DNA of 64,000 nt from Pseudomonadota bacterium. GTDB taxonomy: Bacteria > Desulfobacterota > Binatia > UBA9968. The notes below the pieces were generated by a model that saw only the letters and a list, made by a program, of their open reading frames with translations, had not been told where the DNA came from and made no database searches. Positions 26,166-33,952 of the stretch are shown in pieces; the first letter of the stretch is position 1, and the number at the start of each line of letters is the position of its first letter. Made by a program: the position numbers and the translations under genes. The stretch covers positions 124,001 through 188,000 of the forward strand of contig JAJPJQ010000018.1 of the NCBI GenBank assembly GCA_021324155.1, written 5' to 3'.

Positions 26166-27224
26166 ATGAGCCACCAAGTCGATGCGACCGATCCACGGGT
26201 AGAAGCTCTGCACCGTCGAATGGCGGAGCATTCGCTCGGTGGACATTGGCAGACGCGCGCCCGCGCGCCGAAGCTCGAGGCCCATATGTGGCCATGGTCG
26301 GCGATCTATTCCTGTCTTATGGAGTCCGGCGAGGTCATCCAGCTTGGCGGCATCGACGATGCCGCCAAGCGGCGGACGGTGCAGCTCGTGAATCCCGCCT
26401 TGACGGAACAAAAATCCACCAGCCGGACGCTTCAGATGTCGATCCAGCTTGTCAAGTCGGGCGAGCGCGCGGAATGCCATCGTCATACCGCCGCCGCGCT
26501 CCGCTTCGTCGTCGAAGGCGACGGAACGGCGTACACGAATGTCGAAGGCGAGCAGATGTTGATGGAGCCGGGGGATCTCGTGCTCACGCCCAACTGGACC
26601 TGGCACGATCACTACAATCCCGGCAAAAATTCTATCGTCTGGCTGGACGTCCTCGATGTTCATCTGACCACGTATCTGGACGCGACATTCCATGAGAATT
26701 ACGGCGAGGGGCCGGCCCAGCCTATCGTGAAGCCCGACGGCTACTGCCGTCAGCGCCTCGGCGTGGTCCGTCCGCGTACGACGACCGTCGCCGGCCAGAC
26801 CTTGCCTTACTCGTATAAATGGACCGACACGCTCGCGGCACTGAAAGAGATCGCGGCGGCGGACCGCAGGGACCCGCACGACGGCGTCCTGCTCGAATAC
26901 GCGAATCCTATCACGGGCGGCCCGACGATGCCGACGATCGGCTGTTGGATACAATGGCTTGCCCCCGGGGAAACGACCAAAGGTCACCGGCACACGAGCA
27001 GCACGATTTATCATGTCGTCGAAGGGCAGGGCGTTACGACCGTCGGCGGCAGCAAGGGCGTCGGCGAAGGATTGACCTGGGGGCCGAGAGACTGCTTCTT
27101 CGTCCCGGGATGGAAATGGCATCACTTTAGAAACACATCGAAGAAAGAGCCGGCGATCATCTTTTCGGTGACCGATCGTCCGGTCCTGGAGAGTCTAGGG
27201 CTTTATCGCGAGGAAGCAGAGTAG
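26166..27224 (+). CDS. Gentisate 1,2-dioxygenase-like bicupin
   Basis: A 352-residue two-cupin protein. The first domain has QLVNPALTEQKS, ECHRHTAAALRFVVEGDG and WTWHDHYNPG, which match the iron-site motif (His-x-His and later His) of gentisate and 1-hydroxy-2-naphthoate dioxygenases. The second domain also keeps GHRHTSSTIYHVVEGQG and WKWHHF. Family reaction is ring cleavage of gentisate-type dihydroxy acids between carboxyl and hydroxyl-bearing carbons. The neighbours are decarboxylase-type amidohydrolases and an aldolase, which would fit a ring-cleavage route. The ring substrate is inferred only at family level. Confidence 0.82.
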   Translation: MSHQVDATDPRVEALHRRMAEHSLGGHWQTRARAPKLEAHMWPWSAIYSCLMESGEVIQLGGIDDAAKRRTVQLVNPALTEQKSTSRTLQMSIQLVKSGERAECHRHTAAALRFVVEGDGTAYTNVEGEQMLMEPGDLVLTPNWTWHDHYNPGKNSIVWLDVLDVHLTTYLDATFHENYGEGPAQPIVKPDGYCRQRLGVVRPRTTTVAGQTLPYSYKWTDTLAALKEIAAADRRDPHDGVLLEYANPITGGPTMPTIGCWIQWLAPGETTKGHRHTSSTIYHVVEGQGVTTVGGSKGVGEGLTWGPRDCFFVPGWKWHHFRNTSKKEPAIIFSVTDRPVLESLGLYREEAE

Positions 27225-27292
27225 GAGAATTCGAATCACGAAATTTTGGCGGCTTCATAGAGGAGAAACCATCAAGCAAAGGAGGCATGAAA

Positions 27293-28255
27293 ATGGCCGG
27301 ACTGAATGAGTTGCGCAAGACAGTGAGGGGATTGATAGCGCCGATCCCGGCGGTCTTCGACGGCAAGGGCGAACCGGACCTGCCGATGATGGAAAAATTG
27401 ACGGACTGGTACCTGGATGCGGGCATCCATGCTTTCTTCATCCTGGGTTCCCAAGGTCAGGGTCCGGCCTGCCGCATCGATCAGCGGAAGGCCATCGCCG
27501 AGACGGTGGTGCGCCGCGCGAATAAGCGGGTTCCGTGCATCGTGCAAGTCGGCGCCGTCGAGCCGTACACGAGCATCGAACTGGGACTGCATGCGAAACA
27601 AATCGGTGCCGATGCGATCGGCGTCGTCGGCCCGTATTATTACAGCGACCGCAACGAATGGGAGCTGCTCGAGAATTATAAAATGGTCGACAAGGCGGTC
27701 GATCTGCCGATGCTCCTCTACAACAACCCGGAGTATTCCGGCTATCCGATTCCGCCGGCGATGATGGCGAAAATTCGCGAAGCCGTGCCGAACGTCTTCG
27801 CCGCAAAGCTCGCGATGGGCAGCGTCGATCAGGCGGTCAATTACCTGCGCACCATGTCGCGCGAGTTCAACATCTTCATCCCGATCACGCAGATGATCCC
27901 CGGCATGCAGGTCGGCGTCGCCGGCAGCATCGCGGCCGGAGTGCCCGTGACGGTGCCGGAGAGCGGCGTCGCGCTGATCGAAGCGATCTGGGCGAAGGAC
28001 TTCGAGCGCGCGCAGAAGATCCAGGTGCTGCTGCTCGAGCACGGCGAGCGCATGGCGCCGATGAAGCAGTACGGTCGAGGCGTTACTACTCAAGGCCTGC
28101 GCATCCGAGGCCTCAACGTGAAGGAATATCCTCGTTGGCCGACCAAGCCGATGAGTGCCGAGCACATCAAGCTCTACGAGGAAAACATGAAGCGCATCCT
28201 CGACGAGCTCGCCGCTTTAACGCCGGCCGCCGACAAAAAGCGCAAAGCCGTTTAA
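27293..28255 (+). CDS. Dihydrodipicolinate synthase family aldolase
   Basis: A 320-residue TIM-barrel class I aldolase. GSQGQGPA replaces the usual GTTGE motif, the Tyr region is LLYNNPEYSG and the Schiff-base Lys lies in VFAAKLAMGS. The GGAGG at 27281-27285 gives ideal spacing to ATG 27293; an ATG at 27287 is too close. Members act on many 2-oxo acids and aldehydes, for example trans-o-hydroxybenzylidenepyruvate hydratase-aldolase in naphthalene catabolism, so it may split a ring-cleavage product. DHDPS itself is unlikely because the gene sits in an accessory context. Confidence 0.82.
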   Translation: MAGLNELRKTVRGLIAPIPAVFDGKGEPDLPMMEKLTDWYLDAGIHAFFILGSQGQGPACRIDQRKAIAETVVRRANKRVPCIVQVGAVEPYTSIELGLHAKQIGADAIGVVGPYYYSDRNEWELLENYKMVDKAVDLPMLLYNNPEYSGYPIPPAMMAKIREAVPNVFAAKLAMGSVDQAVNYLRTMSREFNIFIPITQMIPGMQVGVAGSIAAGVPVTVPESGVALIEAIWAKDFERAQKIQVLLLEHGERMAPMKQYGRGVTTQGLRIRGLNVKEYPRWPTKPMSAEHIKLYEENMKRILDELAALTPAADKKRKAV

Positions 28256-28268
28256 CACACCCGCGACT

Positions 28269-28299
28269 CGCGCCCTCCTCTCATATGGGGGAGGGCGCG
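28269..28299. repeat. Hairpin with 10-bp perfect GC stem
   Basis: CGCGCCCTCC at 28269-28278 pairs perfectly with GGAGGGCGCG at 28290-28299 around an 11-base loop. There is no T-run, so a classic terminator is unlikely, and the CCCTCC/GGAGGG pattern resembles dispersed REP-type palindromes. It lies between the aldolase and the next amidohydrolase, where it could end or attenuate the message. Confidence 0.5.
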
Positions 28300-28340
28300 G
28301 GAAGCTTTGATCGACACCACGGAGTAAGAAGGTCTACATC

Positions 28341-29492
28341 ATGGCGCGTCAGTACAAAGTCATCTCCGGGGACGGACACATCGATCTCAACCCCGACGTT
28401 TGGCGCAACCGCGTCGCGGCCAAATGGCGCGACCGCGCGCCGAAACGTGTGAAAATGCCGAACGGCTCGGACGCCGTTGTTCTCGACGGCGGCGAGCCCA
28501 ACACGATCGGCATCACGCGCAGCGTGCGGGTGGCGCACAGCGATCTCGCTAAACAAGTTCCGACGTTCGAAAACAGCGCCGGAACTGGGTCTCCCGAGAA
28601 ACGCGTGCGCGAGCAGGATCAGGACGGAATCGACGCCGAGATTCTCTACTCGCAGATTTCTTTCGTTCTGCGGCAGGCGAGGGAAGACGATTTCTATTGC
28701 GAATTGGTTCGCGCCTACAACGAATTCCTCGCGGAAGAATACATGGCGGCAGCGCCGGACCGACTGATTCCGATGGGCATCATCCCCATATCGGGAGTCA
28801 AAGACGCGGTGCGGGAGATGGAGCACTGTGCAAAAATCGGTCTTAAAGGCGTCAAGCTCGATAGATTCCCCAGCGGCAAGTCGTATCCGACGCCGGAAGA
28901 CGATGTCTTTTGGAAGGCGGCGATAGAGCTGCGCATGCCGCTGACGAATCACAATACCGGCAGGTTCGGCACGGGCCGCGAGCCGTGCCTCAAGTACGAC
29001 AAAGAGCCCGGTCCGGACGTGCACCAGCGCGAGCCGTTGAACTACTTTTTCCGTTTCACCAACGACGCGATGGCCGGCGCGATCCAGATGGCCTTCGCCG
29101 GAGTCTGGGACCGCTTCCCGACGCTCGAGATGTACTGGGCCGAGACGATGATCGGCTGGCTCGAATACGGACTGTGGCAGATCGACGATCACTACCGGCG
29201 GTATATGCCGATGATCCACGAGAACTGGGGCCTTAAGTATCTGGAGCGCCAGCCGAGTGAATATCTCAAGGACCGGAACTACTGGGGCTTCCTGCACGAC
29301 CCGGTCGGCGTGCGCACACGCGACTGCATCGGCGTCGATAAGCTCATCTGGGGTACCGATTTCGCGCACGCCGCGAGCGAGTGGCCCAACTCGATTCCCA
29401 TCATGGAAAAGGATTTTTCCGGCGTGCCACAAAACGAAAAGCACGCGATGCTGGTTGGCAACGTCGTGCGATACTTCCGCCTCGATTCCTGA
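28341..29492 (+). CDS. Amidohydrolase-2 family metal-dependent hydrolase/decarboxylase
   Basis: A 383-residue TIM-barrel protein starting MARQYKVISGDGHIDL. GDGH is the Asp-x-His first metal motif, TNHNTGRFG holds the next His region, and the catalytic Asp is in LIWGTDFAHAASEWP. It is longer than the others, with NYFFRFTNDAMAGAI and a WLEYGLWQIDDHYRR segment typical of a subfamily of this group. The gene is followed 12 bases later by a bicupin and then by a dihydroxyphthalate-decarboxylase-like gene. Confidence 0.84.
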   Translation: MARQYKVISGDGHIDLNPDVWRNRVAAKWRDRAPKRVKMPNGSDAVVLDGGEPNTIGITRSVRVAHSDLAKQVPTFENSAGTGSPEKRVREQDQDGIDAEILYSQISFVLRQAREDDFYCELVRAYNEFLAEEYMAAAPDRLIPMGIIPISGVKDAVREMEHCAKIGLKGVKLDRFPSGKSYPTPEDDVFWKAAIELRMPLTNHNTGRFGTGREPCLKYDKEPGPDVHQREPLNYFFRFTNDAMAGAIQMAFAGVWDRFPTLEMYWAETMIGWLEYGLWQIDDHYRRYMPMIHENWGLKYLERQPSEYLKDRNYWGFLHDPVGVRTRDCIGVDKLIWGTDFAHAASEWPNSIPIMEKDFSGVPQNEKHAMLVGNVVRYFRLDS

Positions 29493-29504
29493 GGAAGCGA
29501 CGCC

Positions 29505-30527
29505 GTGCGCGATGTAGGCACAACGCACGAAGACCTCGAACAGTTTCTCGCCGGGCACCACCTCGTCGGCGCGGGGCTCAGGCGCGAGGGGCGCGCGACG
29601 CCGCGCGAAGGCAATACCGCCGCGCATTGGTCCTGGGAGGGAATTTATAAAGGGCTGATGCAGTCGGGAAAAATCGTGACCATCGGCCCGAACGGTATGA
29701 CCGGCATGCGCTCGGTGGTCGGCATCGAGGCGCGGCGGTTCCCGATCTGGATGAACGCGCAGATCCTCATGCCGGGCGAGCGGACGCAAGCGCACCGCAA
29801 TCTCAGAAGCGAAACACGACTCGTCTGCCAGGCGCCGAAAGAAGCGGTCTTCGTCTGCGAGAACCAAACCTATCCGATGGAGCGCGGCGATGTCGTGACG
29901 AACCCTGCTTGGACGTTCCACGACCACTGGAACAAGGGCGATACGCCCGCGATCTGGGTCGACGGCTACGACAACGGCTACAATCCGAACGTCAACGTCG
30001 ATGAGCGTCTGCCGAAAGACGCGCCGTATCAGGCTATTAAAAGCCACGCCGGCGAGGGACCGATCGCCGTCGGCGATTTCCGCGCTCTGCCGGACGATCC
30101 GGTTTTTCCGATTCCGCCTATGCGCTATCCGTGGGCCGCGACACACGGGGCGCTCTCGGCGTTGCGCGCGTCCGGAACGGCCGACCCATACGACGGCTTC
30201 ATGACGATGCTTGCGAATCCCATCGACGGTGGCCCGACGCTGCCGACGATCGCCTGGCACGCTCAGCTGCTCGAGGGGAAGCAGCGAACGTTGCCGCACC
30301 GGCACAACAGCACGACCTTTTACTTCGGCTTCGAAGGAGAAGGCGCGCTCGTCATCGAAGGCGAACGGCTCAATTGGAACCAAGGCGATATCTTCGCCGT
30401 AGCCGCGTGGAAGTGGCATCACCACGAGATCACCGGCGGCGGCGACGCGATACTTTTCTCGATCGACGACTGGCCGGCGATGAAGAAGCTCGGCTTCTAT
30501 TTGAAGGAAGAAGCCAGGGGATTTTAG
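29505..30527 (+). CDS. Gentisate dioxygenase-like bicupin with altered N-terminal metal site
   Basis: A 340-residue bicupin that starts with GTG 29505, preceded by GAGGAAGCG at 29491-29499. The second cupin keeps the metal motif LPHRHNSTTFYF and WKWHHHE. The first cupin, which carries the iron in gentisate dioxygenases, reads QAHRNLRSETRLV, so the second His of the HxH pair is Asn99, while FHDHWN keeps the later His. Its role may be carried by the C-terminal site or depend on a different metal set. It sits next to the Pht5-type decarboxylase. Confidence 0.8.
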   Translation: MRDVGTTHEDLEQFLAGHHLVGAGLRREGRATPREGNTAAHWSWEGIYKGLMQSGKIVTIGPNGMTGMRSVVGIEARRFPIWMNAQILMPGERTQAHRNLRSETRLVCQAPKEAVFVCENQTYPMERGDVVTNPAWTFHDHWNKGDTPAIWVDGYDNGYNPNVNVDERLPKDAPYQAIKSHAGEGPIAVGDFRALPDDPVFPIPPMRYPWAATHGALSALRASGTADPYDGFMTMLANPIDGGPTLPTIAWHAQLLEGKQRTLPHRHNSTTFYFGFEGEGALVIEGERLNWNQGDIFAVAAWKWHHHEITGGGDAILFSIDDWPAMKKLGFYLKEEARGF

Positions 30528-30558
30528 CCCGGCTTCTAGATTCATTCGCGAGGAGATC

Positions 30559-31509
30559 ATGGCGAATCCCAAGCTCCGCTTTTATTTTCGCGAGCCGACG
30601 ATCGACACTAATATCGCGATCACCGACGGCACCGTCAAAGCCGACGGATTCGATTTTGAGTTCGTTCCTACAGAAGACGAGGCCGACGCCTGGGACTGCG
30701 GCTTCGCCGCACGCGTCCGCGCATACGCCAAGGGCCTGCCGCATATTTCCATACCGGCGTTCCCCAACCGCAAATTTCGCCTCGCTTATATCTTCGTCAA
30801 CAGCCAGGCGGGCGTCGATTCGCCCAAGGATTTGGAAGGCAAGCGCGTCGGCATCATGCAATGGGACAACACCGCCGGTGTGTGGGCGCGCGGCGCGTTG
30901 CAGCATTATTACGGCGTCGATCTTACCCGTATTCGGTGGCTCGCCGTGAAGGCGAAGAAAGAGGGCGTCGCCGAAGGCATTCGCCAGGAGCAGATCGAGG
31001 GCCGCGGCGATCCCGATGCCATCCTGGACAAGCTCCTCGTAGAGGGCGGGATCGATGCGGTCATCGGGCCGAACATCCTGCCCTCGATCACAAACCGCGA
31101 TCCGCGCACGCGCCGTCTCTTCCGCGACTACCGCGCGGAGGAGCAGAAATATTTTAAAGAGACCCGCATCTTTCCTACGAGCCACGTCGTCACGTTTAAG
31201 GAAGACTTCGTAAAGCGTCATCCAAACGCGCCGATCGCTTTGCTTAAAGCATTTCGCCGCTCGCGCGACGAGGCGTTCAACCGCCTGGAAGGACCCGACC
31301 CGAGTATCATCATCTATTCGTGGGCCGCCGCCGCGGTCGGTGAGCAGCGCGCGCTCATGGGCGACAATTACTGGGCCTACGACATCGAGCATAATCGAAC
31401 CACGCTCGAAGCGATGACACAGTTCGCGTATGATCAAGGATTGTCCCCGAATCGGATCGATTACCGGACATTCTTCCATCCAGAGGCGTTCGCGTTCCTA
31501 GGGTCATAG
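30559..31509 (+). CDS. 4,5-dihydroxyphthalate decarboxylase-like protein (binding-protein fold, no signal peptide)
   Basis: A 316-residue protein whose fold is that of periplasmic binding proteins but which has no signal peptide. It shows the pattern of the Pht5-type family: GLPHISIPAFPNRKFRLAY, DLEGKRVGIMQWDNTAGVWARG and HYYGVDLTRIRW. Characterised relatives remove a carboxyl group from 4,5-dihydroxyphthalate to give protocatechuate in the cytoplasm. The gene follows a bicupin dioxygenase relative and an amidohydrolase, supporting a catabolic enzyme role. It ends 14 bases before the iron-type ABC ATPase. I am confident of the family, less of the substrate. Confidence 0.78.
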   Translation: MANPKLRFYFREPTIDTNIAITDGTVKADGFDFEFVPTEDEADAWDCGFAARVRAYAKGLPHISIPAFPNRKFRLAYIFVNSQAGVDSPKDLEGKRVGIMQWDNTAGVWARGALQHYYGVDLTRIRWLAVKAKKEGVAEGIRQEQIEGRGDPDAILDKLLVEGGIDAVIGPNILPSITNRDPRTRRLFRDYRAEEQKYFKETRIFPTSHVVTFKEDFVKRHPNAPIALLKAFRRSRDEAFNRLEGPDPSIIIYSWAAAAVGEQRALMGDNYWAYDIEHNRTTLEAMTQFAYDQGLSPNRIDYRTFFHPEAFAFLGS

Positions 31510-31523
31510 CCTCCCGATCTCAC

Positions 31524-32726
31524 GTGCAGAATTTAAGCCGGAAGACGGACGATACGCGGCGATCGGACGCCACGGCGGCCCTCGACGCGCAAGCCGCCGT
31601 GCGGCTCAGGGGTCTTTATAAAACCTATACGGGCAACGCGCAGCCCGCGGTAAAAGACCTATCCCTCGACGTGTGTGACGGGGAAATAGTAACGCTTCTC
31701 GGCCCCAGCGGCTGTGGCAAGACCACGACACTGCGAATGGTCGCTGGCCTGGAGGTCCCCGACGCGGGCGAGATTTATTTCGGCACGCGCACGGTCGCCC
31801 TGAGCTCGCGCCGGATATTCATTCCGCCCGAGAAGCGCAATGTCGGCATGGTCTTCCAGTCCTATGCGATCTGGCCACATATGACCGTGGCAGAGAACGT
31901 GGCGTTCCCGCTCAAGTCGCACAAATTCCCTCGCAGGGAAATCAAAGATCGCGTGCGTAAGGCGCTCGAATTGGTGGGAATGGCCGGATACGAAGACCGA
32001 CCGGGGCCGCTTTTGAGCGGCGGGCAGCAGCAGCGCGTCGCGTTCGCGCGCGCGCTGGTGACGGAGCCGCAGGTCTTGCTGCTCGACGAGCCGTTCAGCA
32101 ACTTGGACGCAAAGCTGCGCGAGCAGATGCGCATCGAGGTGAAGCTCTTACAGAAGCGCCTCAAGATCGCCGTGCTCTTCGTCACGCATGACCAGATCGA
32201 GGCGCTGAGCCTCTCGAACCGCATCGCGCTCATGAACGCCGGCGTCGTGCAGCAGCAAGGCCCGCCGCGGCTGCTCTACGAACAGCCGGCCAATGAATTT
32301 GTGCGCGACTTCGTCGGCCGGACGATACTGTTCAAGGGCAGGGTGCAGAGCGGCAATCCGGCAGGACAGATGGCGATCGCGCTGGACGGCGCGCCGGACT
32401 GCGTCGTCTTCGGGCGTACGTATAATTCGAACGGTGTAAAAAGCGGCGGATCGGTCTATATCGCGATCCGGCCGGAAGACGTCGAAATTCTTCCCGCATT
32501 GTCAAATCAAGTTCCCTCGGGAATGATCGCCGGCACCGCGAGGGCGACGCTTTTCGTCGGCGAGCGCATCGAATATCAGGTCGAGGTCGATGGGCAGCGC
32601 GACTTCGTCATCTACGGCGAGCGGCACAGTCCGGTGGAAGAAGGCAGCAAAGTTTGGCTCAAGCTCAGACCGGACGGCCATAGCGCTTGGTCGTCCGATT
32701 GGCTCAGCGACGGGGCACAGAGATAG
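31524..32726 (+). CDS. ABC transporter ATP-binding protein, ferric iron/spermidine (FbpC/PotA) type
   Basis: A 400-residue ATPase starting with GTG 31524. It has Walker A GPSGCGKTTTLRM, Q-loop MVFQSYAIWPHM, signature LSGGQQQRVAFA, Walker B VLLLDEPFSNLD and VTHDQIEAL, followed by a C-terminal TOBE-type regulatory domain (IAIRPEDVEILP). The N-terminal 40 residues are an extension. It probably drives the permease at 33953 and, since no other ATPase of this class is seen, possibly the one at 35768 as well. Confidence 0.9.
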   Translation: MQNLSRKTDDTRRSDATAALDAQAAVRLRGLYKTYTGNAQPAVKDLSLDVCDGEIVTLLGPSGCGKTTTLRMVAGLEVPDAGEIYFGTRTVALSSRRIFIPPEKRNVGMVFQSYAIWPHMTVAENVAFPLKSHKFPRREIKDRVRKALELVGMAGYEDRPGPLLSGGQQQRVAFARALVTEPQVLLLDEPFSNLDAKLREQMRIEVKLLQKRLKIAVLFVTHDQIEALSLSNRIALMNAGVVQQQGPPRLLYEQPANEFVRDFVGRTILFKGRVQSGNPAGQMAIALDGAPDCVVFGRTYNSNGVKSGGSVYIAIRPEDVEILPALSNQVPSGMIAGTARATLFVGERIEYQVEVDGQRDFVIYGERHSPVEEGSKVWLKLRPDGHSAWSSDWLSDGAQR

Positions 32727-32743
32727 ATATTGGAGGCGTCATC

Positions 32744-33910
32744 ATGTTCGCGATGCTAGTTGTAGGTTTCCTCGCGGCGATTGGGATTTCATTCATTCCG
32801 AATACCATGGTCGCGTTGGCTGCGGAGAAGCCTTCGGCTGCGCGCTTCGAAGAGGAATGGCCCAAGCTTATCGCAGCCGCTAAGAAGGAAGGCAGCGTGA
32901 TGATCGCCTCCGGCGGCGCGCCGTCGCGGCAATATCGCCCCGTCGTCGACGTCTTCTCGAAAAAATACGGCATCACCGTAGAGGTCTCTACGGGAAGCGC
33001 GACGGACACCGTCAACCGGGTTCTCGCGGAGCGCAAAGCCGGAAAATACACCATTGACGTCACATTGATCAGCGTGCGCGAGGCGCAGCAGAGGCTGCTT
33101 CCCGCAGGCGCGCTCATACCGTTCACTCCGCTGCTCATCCATCCCGAAGTCCTCGACAAGTCCGCGTGGTTCCAGGGCCGCCACTGGTACGGCGACAAAT
33201 CTTCGAACACGATCTTCATCTACCACGTGTCGAAAGAGGACAAGTACGAGTTCTGGTACAACACCGAAAAACTCAAAGACGCCGATATCGCGGCGCTTAA
33301 AAAGCAGACGGACTTCTTCGACGCGCGTTGGAAGGGCAAGCTCATGGGACAGGGGATGGGCGACCCGTCCGGCATCCGGCAGATGATCGACAGTTACTTC
33401 GAGCCCGACCGCGGCCCCGAGTGGGTCAAGACGTATCTCCTCGATGCTGGATTGACGTTTTCGGACGATCGCAGAATTCTGGAGACTTGGCTCGTGGGCG
33501 GCCGATTCCCGCTTCAGCCCGTCGTCACCGGCAGCGAAGATCTGATAACGCTTTCTAAAAAAGGACTGCCGATCAAGCAGGGTTTTCTTCCGAAACAGGT
33601 CGCGCTTGTGCGAGCGGGAGGCTCTGGATGCTGCATCGCGGCATTCGCCAACGCGCCGCATCCGAACGCGGCGAAGCTGTTCGCGAACTGGTTCCTCACA
33701 AAAGAGGCACAGACTCTGACGCATACAATGGTGCCTAACCTCGACCGCTCGTCGCTGCGCAACGACATCCCGTTTGGCGAGGTGCCTCCCGACCAGCGAA
33801 GAGTGGCAGGCGTTGATTACGGCTTCCCCGACGCCGATCCGAAATTCGGCGCGCGGCAAGAAGAAGCGCAGAAATGGATTTACAAGCTCTGGGAGTCGCG
33901 GCAGAAATAA
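32744..33910 (+). CDS. ABC transporter substrate-binding protein, ferric-iron/SBP_bac_1-like type
   Basis: A 388-residue binding protein with a signal peptide ending near MVALAAEKP at residue 24 or so. ATG 32744 has TGGAGG at 32730-32735. It carries the SBP_bac_1-type pattern (GSVMIASGGAPSRQYRPVV, VFSKKYGITVEVSTGSATD) also found in organic-acid and iron binding proteins. It is followed by a fused permease. Given the surroundings, an organic ligand is as likely as iron. Confidence 0.82.
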   Translation: MFAMLVVGFLAAIGISFIPNTMVALAAEKPSAARFEEEWPKLIAAAKKEGSVMIASGGAPSRQYRPVVDVFSKKYGITVEVSTGSATDTVNRVLAERKAGKYTIDVTLISVREAQQRLLPAGALIPFTPLLIHPEVLDKSAWFQGRHWYGDKSSNTIFIYHVSKEDKYEFWYNTEKLKDADIAALKKQTDFFDARWKGKLMGQGMGDPSGIRQMIDSYFEPDRGPEWVKTYLLDAGLTFSDDRRILETWLVGGRFPLQPVVTGSEDLITLSKKGLPIKQGFLPKQVALVRAGGSGCCIAAFANAPHPNAAKLFANWFLTKEAQTLTHTMVPNLDRSSLRNDIPFGEVPPDQRRVAGVDYGFPDADPKFGARQEEAQKWIYKLWESRQK

Positions 33911-33952
33911 GTCCCTTTCGAATTCAGCGCTAAGCAGCGCGAGCCGTAAACA

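Noticed and set aside
28281-30572. A 763-codon open frame on the minus strand across the amidohydrolase and bicupin genes
   Set aside because: It lies fully antisense to two genes with clear protein families. High GC at third codon positions opens long antisense frames, and its Arg/Asp/Val-rich translation has no domain pattern.
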